The notes: generated by a model from the letters alone, not told the origin. A DNA stretch of 64,000 bases from Sweltsa coloradensis (GCA_024449915.1 JAMZAV010000364.1:248001-312000), one strand, 5' to 3'; positions 38,936 to 52,745 are shown, counted from the first letter of the stretch. Numbers and translations are program-made.

Positions 38936-39338
38936 AACACCTATAGTAGACTAGATTAGCAGTCATTGGTCCACTTCCCTGACAGTTAGAAGCCATCTTG
39001 AAATTCTGTTTGCATGTTTATTAAGGGAGCGATTTGTAGCCCAAATATTTTTAAATATGGCCGTCAGTTTGACAGCTGAGCATATTAGCCATTAACACCA
39101 AATGATTACTAAATTCCCTTACGTATGCAATAACTTCTTATTGTTTCTGTTTGTTCAATCCCATGCTGCACAAGCTAAAACCATATCAAACAATCCAGTA
39201 AAAAATATTTTATTGCATTAAAAAAGCATAAATTAAAACGCCAAATCACCATCTTGAATTGGATTTCCGACGCTTCAATTTGCTACGCTCGCGCCTGTGC
39301 TAATAGAGACTGCTAATATAGCCTATTATGAAGGTGTT
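38936..39338 (+). mobile_element. MITE copy 2 (AACACCTATAGTAG family)
   Basis: About 403 bp with inverted ends AACACCTATAGTAGACTAG and ATAGCCTATTATGAAGGTGTT-like (last part imperfect). It aligns in inverted orientation to 19598-20005 through most of its length (shared TGGTTTTAGCTTGTGCAGCA on opposite strands). It is noncoding. Confidence 0.65.
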
Positions 39339-39779
39339 AAGATATTATCTATGTGCATTGCCCTTTCAAACTCATTTCAATAATTCAATAGAATGTAACC
39401 TACATTAAGCTATTACAAAATAATGTCTTGAAAAGAAATAACCTCGCCTAGAAAATATGCTAACTCAAGTTTTGGCAAACACAGAAACAAATCAATACAA
39501 ACATTAAATATAGGGCTACTTATTACATTTTTTTAAACTTAAAAGTTGTCATCATCTTAGTTATTCTCCAGAATTGTTAAATCAAATTTGGAATGTGGAA
39601 TATTATTATGTGCCCAGAGTATAGGCTTTATATAAATTATATGTATTTGTTACTTGTAAAGTGTTATTATTAATTTATAAGTTTTTGTTTCTTATGTGTT
39701 GAGGTGTTCTGAGGGTCTGTATGGAACAAGCATACTACAATAAGAAGGGAATAAATAATTCAAATAAAGCACCATATAA

Positions 39780-39994
39780 TTGAGGGGCCGCGAACCATGG
39801 TTGCGCCGTTCTATTTGAAGTCATAATACACTTCCTAGTTTATCAATCTGCCCACAGATAGTGCCACAGTGAACAAATATGTAATAGCTTGCAGTAGTCC
39901 ACGCGTGGCTTCTAGCTTTACCGGCCGCGCGCGACAGCTCGTAGCTCAGATCCATCATTTGTCAGTTACACGGTTTATGCTCGCGGCCCCTCAA
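39780..39994. mobile_element. 215-bp MITE (TTGAGGGGCCGCGA ends)
   Basis: TTGAGGGGCCGCGA at left and its exact reverse complement TCGCGGCCCCTCAA at right. The inside is GC-rich compared with the flanks. No target duplication could be fixed. Confidence 0.6.
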
Positions 39995-39999
39995 TTGCA

Positions 40000-42900
40000 A
40001 CTCAAAGGGATGATTGCTGTAACTGTACACTGATTTAACATTATACAGTTCTCAAAATTACTGGCAACTAACAATGCACAGATGGGCTACTTAAAGATTC
40101 TAAACCTAGAACAGCTTCAACTTAACGTAACAAGAAAAAATGAAAATGGCCAGTCACTCACAATAAATGAAGCATGGTTAAATCTTGAAAATGGAAATTG
40201 TACACACCTCACCAGGCACTACTTGTCAACTTTTAGTAGCCTACTTTGCACTGCAATTCGGTCAAGACTCTAATAATATGCGTGTCTTCCACTTTTCATA
40301 TAAATTACCTTTTTGATAAAAGTTGATCCCCAACATCAGTTGAATTGCATGTCTGCATTTCCCCTTGGTATTATGCAATCGGACCATTGTGTAGGTACCG
40401 CTAAATGTTACCAAGCAAAATTTATCTGGGCTCATGAAAATTAGAATTACTGCCCAGGTGGCATGTAGAAATTAGAAACAATGGTAAGCCAATAGATTAA
40501 AGATCTAATTCAGAGGTATATAATATTATGTATTTTTGGGTAAAGTTATGTTTTGTTTATAGTAAATGGTAGTTTCTACAAGATGTGTGCTAGTAGTGAG
40601 TAAACTTTCCCGTGTACGTATTAAGCTACCTGCCAAAAATAGTGATTCCTTTGTGAAATTAAATAAGAAACATTCAACAAATTTCTCACATATTAGTGAA
40701 GTTTTTTTTCAGCATCAAATTTTTAAGATGGGATGTAGAAATGTGTTGTCATTGGCTGTTGTCTACTAACCAAAATACGTTCGTCTGCAAGCACTATTAC
40801 GTTTTTACTTTTTTACTTTGCTCACGGTGAGCTTGTCTGTACTGGAGTATGCACTATGTTGCAGCGGTTTTCAAAGTCTGGGTCGCGTTCCAACTTGGTG
40901 ACGATGAGGATTTGTCTTGGGCAGCAAGAGAAATTGGGTTAGTGGTAAGAAGATCATAAATAATAAAATAATTTTTCACAAAATTAATAAGTAATTTGAT
41001 AATTACAGTTGACTTCTACATTACCCGTATAGCACAACTCTGTTTGATCTTTTGACTGTGTTATTTTGAAGTCGAAATGAGTCATTTTTTGAAGTATGAA
41101 ATAAAATGACATGTGGTAATGACTCCACCATGAAAACTAGACTGCAACGCACCTTTAAGGTTTCATTGTGTGACCCCCTAAGATAATATTCCTGCATGAT
41201 TTGGTCCATATTGCCACCCAAATTACAAGGTGGCAGTTATTAAATTTGGTTCGTCCGGTCTAAGGTTTTCGTTGCTCTAGTACCCCCGTAATAGGGACAT
41301 TCACGCAAAGAAAAGCTGTCTATATTAGGCAATATTTTACGGGTGACATATTTTTGAGTTGGTTAGTGAAACTTTATTAAGCAGTGCATTGTGTACGTGG
41401 CTATAGGCCCAAACCTGAAAAAATTGAGCTTAAATGTTAAAGTGACAGTAATAACGATCCTGACGATTGGGGGGGGGGGGGGGGTATACCGAAGGAGGGT
41501 TGGACGCGGCGATTTGATTGATTAATAATTGGAACTTGGGTGAGAAAGTTTGAAGACCGCTGCACTATTGTGTAACTGCTGTTGCATGACTAGCTGACTA
41601 TTCTAGTTTTGTTGTGCAATATTATGGCATGATGATGCTAGGGATGGTTAAATGTCTGTTGCTGTTAAAACTTTTATTAAGTATAAGAATTAAACAATAA
41701 AAATGCAATGTTTTCGTCTATTTCCATTGAACCGTAGATAAAACATGCAATGCATAACATTGTTAAAAGTTTAAAAGTTCATTTTACAAATTATATTTTT
41801 ATGTTTTGTAAGTACTGGCAGTATATAAAAAATATGTACATGCGATTTAAACGTGTTAAATATTGCTGTTCAAATGTTTAAGTTCTTCATCGATTTATCC
41901 CACCCCTATATGGTACACATTCGCGCAACAACTAATGTTGCATAAAAAATCAAACGGTCATGATTGATTAAATTACCTAAATTGCCATTGTAAATAGGAC
42001 TTGTTGTGTAGGCCTACCTATTTTTGATAGGGTCATGACTCATGAGTATGACATGTCATGATGAATGATGACCAATGCAATGAAGTTTGATTTTATTCAA
42101 CAATACTATAAATAATAATTGCAATAGTAATAATAGTAGTACTAATATATTAATTATGTAGGATATAGATGCTGCATTACTACTAGGGCCTATATTAATA
42201 TAGGAGTATGACTATATGAGACATAATATTTTTCAAAGCATTTATACCATATATTGTATTGTATTATATTAATGTACAAAGTTAAAATCATGTGTACTCA
42301 ACTGTACATTAAACACAATGTAAAAGTAATTAAGTTCCTGTTGTTCATATTCTTGTTTTAAAATATACTTTTTCTAACCTACGTTTTACTCTTGTTAATA
42401 TTTTGTTTGTTTTGTGTTGTGATTTGATTGCATAGAAGACAGGCATACAAATCAACTGAGTAGTTTTTAAAAACTTTATCTATATGTGTATCTATCTTAC
42501 ATAGCTAACATAAGAGGATAGACCAGAGACAGGTGGTAGGATCAGATTAACCTCATTAAAGTTATTGTTTTGTTGTCAAAACAACTTTAATTTCAAATGA
42601 AGATGGCTGAAAAGTTGGTAGAGTGAAAAAGGAACTTGAATATGATTTAAAATGTTATGGGACATGACCTACCTCCCTCATTTTATACCAATTTTGAGAC
42701 ATCATCGATATATATTTTCTTATTTGCTAAAGTAGGTTATATTTTGTAGTATATGTTATGTAGGTACTCGCTGTTAAATTTTATATTCAGATCATAAACT
42801 GGTCGCAAGACACATTGTGTTAAGGGGCCTTGCTCTACTCTTGCCACCTGCAACGTGTATGTAATATATAATTCAGACATATTGAAAATAAGTAATAAAA

Positions 42901-45600
42901 ATATACACACTGGAAGAAGTGCAAAATCTAATTTTGAAGGACAATTTTTTAAGGTTTAAAAACGTTAAATTAATAAACAAAAAATGTTTCTGAAATAACG
43001 TTCGATGAACGTTTTTGGTCGTACCATACGAGTTTCATACAGGGGACGTAAAAACGTACACAAAACGTTATTTCAGAAAATGTTAAGGTGAAAGACAAAG
43101 GGTGCATACATTTACCTGATCCCATCAGAGTAAACAGATCACTTCTAAACTGATCTTACACTTAATAGATCAGTCCGATCACATGGATGTTTACGAACGC
43201 GTAATTTTAAATGTGGGTCAGCAGAAATGGGCAGCGTGTTGTGTTGCTGCCAAAGAAACTATTATAGTGATATGGTTTGGACGAAGACAGTGGCAACTTG
43301 TTTATTAATGTACGTTACTTATTAGCTTAATAAAACAGGTCTCATTGAGTATATAACATACAAAACTATGTGGAAGATGTTCCGATTCCTTGTCTGAAAG
43401 CAGTTATACTGTAGTGTATAAGGTTATGTAGGCCTATCTTATCAAATCGTTATAAATTTGTATTACCCTAATAATTACCGTAATAGGCCTACATAAAACA
43501 GTTTAAATAGACTCAACGCACAAAGACCTAACGTATAGATAGTCATAGGGCATTGATTGAAATGAAATTCCACCTGCACCTGGCTCAGTGTGTGTGAGCA
43601 CCACTGTCCCAAAATAAACCAAAACATAAAATAATATATAAATAAATAATAATAAATAACAAATTGTATTTAGAGTCTACCCACTTAGTTATATAACCGA
43701 CTTTAGGGGGGATTATTATTCTATTATATTAACAACCCTTACTCACGATCAGTATAAAACTATACCAAAGGAGATAATATTTTAATTACATAGATGCAAA
43801 TCAAGTAGAAGCCAGTAAACACTCCGGACAAGACAAATTACAACAATCGATTCAAACAATCAAATTTTATGTCTAATAAGTATTAACTGCCAATTACAAC
43901 GATTTCGAAATCTAAACAAGAACTGGGTAGTGCAATCAAAGTAAAAAACTTCATAACTTATGAAGGAAAGAAACAGGAAACTTTTGAAAAAGAAAGGAAA
44001 GGAACACAAAGAAAACAGCAACATTTTATGCAAAAAAAAACTAGAGATAGATCAAAAGTATAAGCAACTGATTTATTAACGATCCATCTCATAGAATATG
44101 TTTGCAAAAATCAGCACAATAGGTCAGGTATGATCAAATTGGGAAGTGTAAGACCAGGCCGAAGTGAATCTTCATAGTGTTAAATCTTGGTCAAATGGAA
44201 AGCAATTTTGTGGTAAAAGATATAATTACGTAAATACGACCAAGCCAACCGTGTAGGCTCATTGTAGCGCCATGAAGTGACTGTGCAACATATGGCTAAA
44301 TGTCCATGTGAAAACGATTTTTTAATAGGCATTCCGGACAGTCACGCTAAGGATGGCAACACCACGAATCAACCAGAATCACCATATCATTCAAACTGAT
44401 TTATTCGTAGTTCGTAGTATAACTTGACTTCAATAGCTTCTATCAAATTCATTATTCCCAAAAACATCTTAGAAACACTGCGAATGCAAAATTCGATTAT
44501 TTTACGTTTGTTTTTATCGGCTTTGCATTGTCCATAAGTAGAACACAATGAACATCGACCATTTAAATATCTGCAAATAATTCCATCTTTAAGGTTTTTA
44601 ATATGGCACCTAATTTGAGCATTTGGTATTATTGAGTAAAATGATGGTATGTTGAATTTTTGGTATGAGTCACAGAGTGGAACCAGAATTGAAGTTTTTC
44701 TGTAAAAAGTTAAATGGCTATACCAAAATATTTTTTATATCATATTAGTATAACTAGACTTAAATTACGTTAAATTAATTGTGTTTCCAAATTATTAACG
44801 ATTTTTTATGAAGTTTGCCAAAATTTTTTTTAATTTTTAAAATGTATACTGCTTCCCATATCACATTTGACAGATAGAATTACTTTTGAACTAATAAGTA
44901 AGTTAAGGGCATATCCAAAAAAAAAAAATTTCTACATAATCTAAGTATAATACTACACTTAAATTACCGTTTAAAAAAATGTCTTGTTTCCGTGATTTTA
45001 TACGATTTTTTTTTTAAATCCAGAAATTTGCCAAAATTTTGTTTTGGAAAATTTTTAAAATCGGCTTTAACTTGCTTCCTATTTTGTACCACATAGATAG
45101 TAGAGCATCATACCAATCTACAATGGCTCTTTATATGATCCTGCCTTGAAACTGCACACATATACTCTCAAACTCACAAAAATATGCATTCCACAATCAC
45201 TCGCACCCCTTCTTGGTAATCAGCGTATTGTGACCGAATCACTTGCCCAAATTACAAAACAAAATATACAGGATTTGCAGAAAAGGCTGTCGAGTACGTT
45301 AATAATGGCCAATATTTTTTTCGGTCAAAATCCTCCAAGGTCTCCAATCGCGAGAGGGCAACGAGGCAGGCATCGGCTAAGAAGGGTTTCAAGTGAGCGA
45401 GCTTGGGAGCAAACATGTTTTTTTTCTACCTGACTTCGACCATTTCAAATCTATTGTGATGAAAATAATTTATTCAGTGGCATTGTTTATAATTGCAAAT
45501 ATTAAATAACGTGGTTCAAATGTGTAGCTTGAGTTATGAAATGCGTTTTTTTTCCCTAGTGTCTACGATCAAAACTGACTGAAATATATAAATATTATTT
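40000..45600. other. Stretch without recognised genes
   Basis: AT-rich, single-copy-looking DNA. Open frames are short and unlike known proteins. Points seen: a run of 16 G at 41469-41484, a short inverted repeat (TTTCTGAAATAACGTT at about 42985 and its complement ending near 43082), and repeated T/A-rich paragraphs at 44700-45080. No tRNA, exon series or TIR element could be supported. Confidence 0.5.
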
Positions 45601-45616
45601 TATAACATTATTGTAA

Positions 45617-46203
45617 TTGGATGAGCGAAGCGAAGACTTCAATTTCACTGACCCCCCAAAAAATTTAGCTCGGGTGTTTTTTTTTTGTTTTTTTTTTGTA
45701 TTTTTGTCTGTTTGTTTGCTCTCTACCGGGCAAACGGCATATGCGATCTTGATGAAAATTTGACAGGACCTTCAAAATCTCTGAACTTAGACTTGCCACG
45801 TTTTTGGGTACAATCGAAGAAATATTTCTCATGAATATCGTACTTTTACGATTTTTTTCGATTTTTTGTGCGATATTTTCGTGCTATTTGGGCCAATTCT
45901 GACCAAACGGGTGGGGCTACAATTCGTTCATATTATACATGGACATTAAGGTTATGGTGATTTAGTACATTTTGAAAGAAAAAGTTGAAAAAGTTAGCCA
46001 GAATCTATAGAAATAAAGCTTTTAATATAAGTTTTTTACGGTAAATAATACCAATTGACAAGAAACAATAGAAACTTGACAACAATCACCTACAATGCGT
46101 AGGCAGCAAAACAAAGCACTTGCAAAAGTAAAGATATCCCACGCAAACTAAAAACTTTAAAAAGCTCATTTATCAACGCGGCGGGACTTTAGCGTTTTCC
46201 TAG
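45617..46203 (+). mobile_element. Family B Helitron2-like element
   Basis: A complete copy: TTGGATGAGCGAAGCGAAG at left; inverted subterminal block, AACGCGGCGGGACTTTAGCG and TTTTCCTAG at right, T on both flanks. It has a single central monomer. The subterminal block reads CTCATTTATC instead of CTCATCCATC. Confidence 0.75.
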
Positions 46204-46935
46204 TATATTATAGAATCATTATACGTAACCCAGTCAGTTTTTATAATTGAATTTCGACCAAAAAAATGAAATTCAAGACACACTTAATATTTCAACAACA
46301 ATATTTGTTATTTGCAATTTAAACAAAAAATATATCAATAAATAAATAGAACAATAAAACAGAAAGAGAATACAGCAGGTAGAAAACCCTCGGCCGCTAG
46401 CTAGCGCAACAACCCTTAGCATGTACCCCTAATTGCATTTACAGTAGAGTGGGGGAAAAATTGAGGGAGGAAAAGTGCACACAGAGCCTGTTGTAGAGAA
46501 TAGCCGTTTAAACACATAATAATTACACAAACACAAAATATGAATAATTACAAAATCTACATTAACAAAACCAAGTGAAAGGATTGACAATAATTGTATG
46601 ACTTTTGAAAACAATTGAAATGGATTTGGCTGTATCTAGATTTTAGCTAGGCCTTCATATTTTGTTAGTTGCGCACCAAATGGAGAAAATGCTATTGTGC
46701 TTGACCTGGAAACTGTTTTTGAAATTGTCTCAACTGAATCGAAACATAACATTTCCAATTTGGACTGGTACTGGTTCAGCTTATATCAAAGTCAATTCCT
46801 TACATTTGTGGAGAAATAAAATTTTAAATTCAACTTCTAGATCTAGAGTATATACTATTCCCAAAATTATTGTTACACAAGAGTGATGTGTAATAGTTAA
46901 TACTACAAAGTGCAGTTTAATTTGCATCTGTTTAA

Positions 46936-46976
46936 TTGGATGAGCGAAGCGAAGATTCCATTCTACTACACTGGAG
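46936..46976 (+). repeat. Isolated 5' end of family A
   Basis: TTGGATGAGCGAAGCGAAG plus ATTCCATTCTACTACACTGG, then unrelated sequence. It is a 41-bp remnant. Confidence 0.6.
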
Positions 46977-47519
46977 CTTAGCAGTTTACTGATCTAGGAA
47001 TTGTACAATTTAAAAGTAAAATTGAAGCAATGATAATGAATCAAAGAGCAAAGAATTGATTTTTACTATTTATTTGTAGGTTATTGTCTGTGTATTTGTG
47101 TAATGTTAATTTACCTTCATAAGTTCTTGTTAATGATTTTGCTTTTCTCTTTGTTTGTTCATTATTGCTTTGATTTATGATATAAACAATGTATTTTCTA
47201 TTATATTTTTCTGCCTAGATTGTCTGGTTGCCGCCCACTGATGGAGCTTGCAACTTGAGTTAGGTGTCCTGTATCATTGCTGTGATCAGTTTGACATGAA
47301 CAATTTTAAATAATTATATATCTGATATAATTATATTATGAGTCAAGATTTTTTGGACTAAAATGTTATCAAGATTTGAACACAAAAATGAAGATTGATC
47401 ACAAGAATAAAGATATCGCGTTCGGTGGTTTCTTCCGCGAAAGTTTTTGATTATACTCCCTGATTTGCTGTTCCTGATTTTTGGCAAACCTCATATTCGT
47501 TTGAGTGGGATCGTCTAAT

Positions 47520-47650
47520 AAATCAGTTTTTTTCTTTTCGTTTTTCTTTTTTAATGTTTTTTTTTTCTTTCTTTCTTTGTCTTTTTCTTTCTTTTTGTTT
47601 TTTCCTTTTGTTTTTTTTCCCCCTTTCTTTTCTTTTCTTTTCATTCTACA
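47520..47650 (+). repeat. Polypyrimidine (T/C) tract
   Basis: About 125 bases almost entirely T and C. It yields long false open frames on both strands (poly-Phe or poly-Lys). It could form triplex DNA. Confidence 0.8.
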
Positions 47651-47859
47651 CCCTTTTTTATATTTGATTCATTCATTAAATGCATATAATATATTTTTTT
47701 ATTTGTTACCAAAATTGTTGTGTTTAAATGCATTGTTGTTGTAATGCTACTATTTCAAATATTTACGAAAATGTAGTTTATTGTTGTTTCTGCATCTATG
47801 TAATTAGATTTATTTAGTTGTCCTCCTTTGTAAATCAGTTTTTATAACTGAATAGGATA

Positions 47860-48232
47860 GACGTTAAATAAATAAATAATAAAATAAATAAATAAACTGC
47901 CACGTTTTTTAGCGTAATCGAAAAATTATTTCTCATGAAAATTGCAATTTTACGATTTTTTCAATTTTTTTAAAAATTTCTTTTACTTATAACACCTAAA
48001 TGCTTTATCCGATTATAACGATTTTTGCACAGAACTTTAATTTTATGAATAAATATATTCGTGTGAATTTGAGCGCAATCGAAAAATTATTTCTTATGAA
48101 AATCGCAATTTTACGATTTTTTTCGATTTTTAAATTTTTTTTGACTTATAACACCTACATGCTTTATCCGATTGTAATGATTTTTTCACAGAACCTTAAT
48201 TTTATGAATTAATATAATCGTGTGAAATTTGA
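47860..48232 (+). repeat. (AAAT)n and family A internal fragment
   Basis: A TAAATAAA repeat is followed by two family A monomers (AACTGCCACG..., markers TAACACCTA at about 47988 and 48147) without either element end. Confidence 0.6.
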
Positions 48233-48351
48233 GCTATCAAGCTCGTTCCGACTTCAATTTTTGCTCAAAATATGAATGATTGAAACTTTTTTTTACATTT
48301 TGTTTCTTGTCACCTCCATGTTTTTAGTCACCCCATATTACGGTATAATGT

Positions 48352-48900
48352 TTATGGTGTGTAGGTTTTAGGTTGATAATAGTTTGAAGTTAAAAGCCGT
48401 TGTTTGATTAGTTTTTTAAATTGGTGTTTTGTGTTTACCATTTTTATTTGCACAGGAATACTGTTAAAAATTGATGGTCCTAGGTAGATTACTTGTTTCT
48501 GGAGAAGTGTGGACTTAACTCTGGGAATTATCATTTTAAATTTAAAACCTGTGATTTGTCTCGGTCTTTGAGAGTGATTAGTGGTGGGGTCGGTGGGGTC
48601 GTAGTGTCTGTGTTTCTGCATATATTCTAATAAATTTTGTGCATACAGTTTCCGTATGGTTAATATTGATATCCCAGCTATTTCATTATCAAGTATATGT
48701 GAGAGGGGTGTCTTCTGTTCTTTTTGAACATAACTTTTCTGGAACACCTCCAGATTTAGTATGTGTGAATGGAAAGTACCTCCCTATATTATTATTATAC
48801 TCTACCAGAGCAAAATATACTGTTTTCAGTGTGTTTATAGATAAGATATTTCTAAGGACGTAGAATTTGTAAAGTGTGTGACGTGGTTTAGTAGATATGT
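48352..48900 (-). mobile_element. LINE C-terminal fragment
   Basis: The minus-strand frame at 48352-48747 has IRKLYAQNLLEYMQKHRH, then RVKSTLLQKQVIYLGPSIFN and KHQFKKLIKQRLL, the order found at the end of LINE polymerases (phenylalanine-rich R.....FK..L...L). It begins after decayed upstream sequence. It is not related in sequence to the LINE at 10160. Confidence 0.6.
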
Positions 48901-49249
48901 ACTGTATGTATGTGTTTGTCCCCTTTAATGTGTTGATCTATTAATATCTATATTATTATTATATTATACAGTTATATTATTAATCTGATGAAACCTTTAT
49001 TTATGTATATTGTACATACATAATCAAAGGGAGAATAATCTAAACTAAACCAAACTAATTTTTAAAAACATGTTTTTATCGCACTTATTGAGTCTAGTTT
49101 TATTTATTGTACTCCGTGTTGTAAATTAGGTAATTTTCTGAACTGAATATCTAGGACATCCCCAGCCAAATATAACATGTAGCGACACATGATGTTGTAC
49201 CGTGACTTTAATTGACAATACTACGGAGTAAAATCAATTAAGTAAAAGA

Positions 49250-49322
49250 ATCCAGTCACGACCGGGAATCGAACACGGGTCACCCGTTTACCGCGAGCGG
49301 ACTCTATAACCAGTAGAGCAAA
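49250..49322 (-). ncRNA. tRNA-like sequence, not functional
   Basis: The minus strand shows TTGCTCTACTGGTTATAGAG (A-box-like, D-arm pairs) and GTGTTCGATTCCCGG (B-box-like). The acceptor stem does not pair and the anticodon arm is irregular. It is probably a tRNA pseudogene or the head of a SINE. Confidence 0.35.
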
Positions 49323-49570
49323 TTTTTTTTGAGTTCTCATGTTTAGTTTTTATGTTTCGACCGTTCATAGAAACCAATATATAAAGTGCACCTGCAAAAG
49401 GGACTAGGCCTATGTTTACACGAAGCAATAACAACATCCTTTTAGCCTTTTTGACCCCTATAATATGATCATATCACACGTGACACAAGCACGGAGGAAT
49501 GGACACAAGGGATTCTTTTTACCAGGCCCTTGGTCGCTATCGAGTCGCGCTTTGCTTTTAAAAGTCACCA

Positions 49571-49720
49571 CTCACCACCGCCGTTTGGGAAGTAATTTAA
49601 TTCAAGGTCCTCTAGATCTCCGCCACCTGGCGGAGGCTGTCTAACTCGCTCGTGTGGGGCCCCGAAGTTAGGTCGTCGCAACACGTTCCACTGTGTATAG
49701 CAGCCATTACGGTGATTTGC
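49571..49720 (-). repeat. Inverted partial copy of the gene 2 upstream region
   Basis: Alignable to the reverse complement of 52755-52880 over about 110 bp: CACCGCCG, then TCAAGGTCC(T/C)CTAGATCTCC, GCCACCTGGCGGAGG, GTCTAACTC, and GTCGTCGCA in the same order. The CTCF-like core lies at 49620-49633 on the minus strand. Confidence 0.7.
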
Positions 49721-50000
49721 ACGAGAAATAGAGGGAATTTTAAAAATCAAAGTGACATCTACTTAGCGCGCCCTAAAACTTGACCAAAAAATGACGATGT
49801 AGAGCCCGAAAAGAATCGCGTGCATTTCGAGATAATAAATTGCAACCCCAATAATATGAATAATAATTTGTTGTCATGTAATTAATAAAATGAATAATTT
49901 TAAATACCCCTATGTTATATTATTATAGTGTAATTTTGTAGGATATCCATGAGCAATTGTTTCGTTTTCCCAAATTATTTCTAAAGCCTGTTTCTGATAA

Positions 50001-50537
50001 TTGGGATGAGTGTAGCGAGCGTAGCGAGGAGCGAAGATTCCTTTCACTACCTGGAGAAAAATCCGAATGTTTTTTTTCTTTTTTTGTATTTTTGTCTGTC
50101 GGGTTAACACGATTCCGGCTAAAACCGATATTCCCGATTGCGATGAAATTTTATGGAGGCCTTCAAAATCTCTGAACTTTAACTGCCACGTTTTGAGGCG
50201 CAATCGATTTTTTTTCTCAAAAAATCGAAATTTACGTTTTTTCCGATTTTTAAAAATTCTTCGACTTTATAACACCTACATTTTTTTATCCTTGTAATGA
50301 TTTTTTCACAGAATCTTAATTTGTTGAATTAATATATTCTTGTGAAATTTTAGTGAAATCGAAAAATTATTTTCATGAAAATCGCAAATTTATGATTTTT
50401 TTATTTTTAAAACATTCTTCGACATATAACACCTATACATCTTTTATCCGTTTGTAATGATTTTTTCACAGAACCTTAATTTTAGGGATTTATAATTCTT
50501 GTGAATTTGAGCGCAATCAAACAATTATTTCTCATAA
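50001..50537 (+). mobile_element. Family A element, 3' part lost
   Basis: The degenerate 5' end TTGGGATGAGTGTAGCGAGC and two or three monomers (GACATATAACACC type) run until the family B copy at 50538. It has many small deletions compared with other copies, so it is older. Confidence 0.6.
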
Positions 50538-51310
50538 TTGGATGAGCGAAGCGAAGACTTCAATTTCACCGACCCCAAAAAAATTTACTCGGGTGTTTTT
50601 TTTTTTTTTTTTTTTTTTTGTTTGTTTTTCCGTCTGTTTTGTTCGCTCTCTACCGGGCAAATGGCATATGCGATCTTGATGAAAATTTGACACCCGACCT
50701 TCGTTTTTTTTGGAACTTAGACTTGCTACTTTTTTGGGTACAATCGAAGAAATTTTTCTCATGAATATCGTACTTTTACGTTTTTTTTTCCGATTTTTGG
50801 GTGCGATATTTTCGGGGGCCATTTGGGCCAATTCTGACCAAAAGGGGTGGGGCTAAAACGTTCATATTTCACATGGACATTAAGGTAATGGTGATGTATT
50901 GCTTTCTAAAAGAAAACGTTGAAAAAGTTAGCCAGAATCGAGAGAAATAAAGCTTTAATTACGTTTTTTTTGACTTTTTGTGCGATATTTTCGTGCCATT
51001 TGGGCCAATTCTGACCAAACGGTGGGTTTACAACGTTCATATTATACATGGACATTAAGGTTATGGTTTTTGTAGTACCTTTTGAAAGAAAAAGTGGAAA
51101 ATTTAGCCAGAATCCATAGAAATAAAGCTTTAATACAATTTTTTTACGGTAAATAATCCCAAATTGACAAGAAACAAAAGAAACTTGACAACATTCAACC
51201 TTCGATGCGTAGCAGCAAAACAAAGCACTTGCAAAGAAAGATATCCCACGCAAACTAAAACCTTTAAAAAGCTCATCCATCAACGCGCGGGACTTTAGCG
51301 TTTCAGCTAG
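50538..51310 (+). mobile_element. Family B Helitron2-like element
   Basis: TTGGATGAGCGAAGCGAAG at left, two monomers, and CATCAACGCGCGGGACTTTAG plus CTAG at 51307-51310. It is more diverged than other family B copies (TTTCAGCTAG end). Confidence 0.65.
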
Positions 51311-52154
51311 AAATTGCAATTTTACGATTTAAACAGCGTTTTGATAAAATGCCAAGGCTCTTAAAATTTTTAAATTTTCATTTTTTAAAGTGAAAGGTGT
51401 TTTAGATTAAAAAACATACATCTAAACATTCACAAGACGGATTTTATAATTTTCGTTTTGTTTGATAAATATGATTTTTTCCCTTTTCATTGTTGGAAAA
51501 ATGTATGTTTTTTTAACAAATCTATATTTCCCATATTTTTTAATTTAAAAAAACCATAAATCTCATCAAAAAAGTGTCTGGTGATTTGTCAGAATAAGAC
51601 TTTGAGCCATTAAAAAAAAAATTATCCTTTTATCTTAAAAACTGTAAGCTAGAAGTAGGAAAAATGTTTATTTATGTTGTTTTTTGGTAAATTTGAGTAC
51701 AACATAGCCTAAAGGCTCAGTTTATTTTAAACATGAATTCACTGGGGCCCTTTATAACCTGTTTAAACTAGGCTTCTTTAAATTGACTAATATTGTTATG
51801 AATAACACTCTATACAGCCCTAGATTAGGCCTAATATAAGTAACTGGTAAGCCATTTTCCCATGTAAAATAGCATACGCGCTAAAGAAAAATTCATTTAA
51901 TGATTTTAGCATTATATCAATACTAATAAATTTATGTATTCAAAAAATAAAAGAGTAAACTTAAAAAGAAATTAAAACAATAATAATGTAAAATTGCCGT
52001 TTTTTCATTCATTTTCGTGAAATACCCTTAAACAATTACGCTCATCCAACAACGCGCCTGAAAAAGTGTTTGTGAAGCTTCCTATTTATTACCACACATT
52101 GCTTGTGCCAAAAGCAACATAATATGTGATGATAATAGTTACAAAATAAATAAA

Positions 52155-52745
52155 AACACTAGTAAATGAAAGTATTTTTCAAGGTGGCGTGTGAAAAATT
52201 ACTATGTCGCCGAAAAAATGCTCGTTTTAATGGAAAACGACAATATTACAAACATAACTACTATATAAAAGTTATAGTGGCATTCACCTTATTACAAAAC
52301 ATGTATTCAACCTCGTTGACAACCCCATTTTTTTATTTTTTACAATTTAAGCTCATTATATCAAAATGGGGTGAAAAAGTTTCTATATGTTCGGGAAAAG
52401 CTCGTTTTAAGGAAACGACGAGATGTCCAAACAAAACCACTATATGACGTTATAGTGGCTTCATCCTTGATTTACTTACATGGTATTCAACCTCGTTGGC
52501 ACCTCCTGTTTTTTAGGTAATCACTTTATTAGTATCAAAGTGCGTGAAAAGTACAACATTCCGGGAAAGCTCGTTTTAAAGGAAAACGACGACATGTCCA
52601 CCATAATCCCCTATAAAGACGTTATAGAGGCATTCATCCTGATTACTAACGTGGTATTGAAGTCGTTGACAACCTCCAGTTTGTAGGTAATTAACTCACT
52701 AGTATGCAAAGTGCGTGAATAGTACTAGTTACTACATTCCCGCTC
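52155..52745 (+). repeat. Three tandem units of about 170-180 bp
   Basis: CTCGTTTTAA occurs at 52221, 52401 and 52570, each in the same order of motifs: GAAAACGACGACATGTCC-like, CACTATA...TATAGTGG, ATTCAACCTCGTTGACAACC, then GTAATCAC and GTGCGTGAAAAGT. The three units differ at many bases. They lie directly before the gene 2 promoter. Confidence 0.75.

Noticed and set aside
41469..41484. Run of 16 G as a quadruplex or telomere-like site.
   Set aside because: A single homopolymer; no repeated telomere unit around it.
47399..47744. Long open frames on both strands (poly-Lys and poly-Phe).
   Set aside because: Products of a T/C simple tract.
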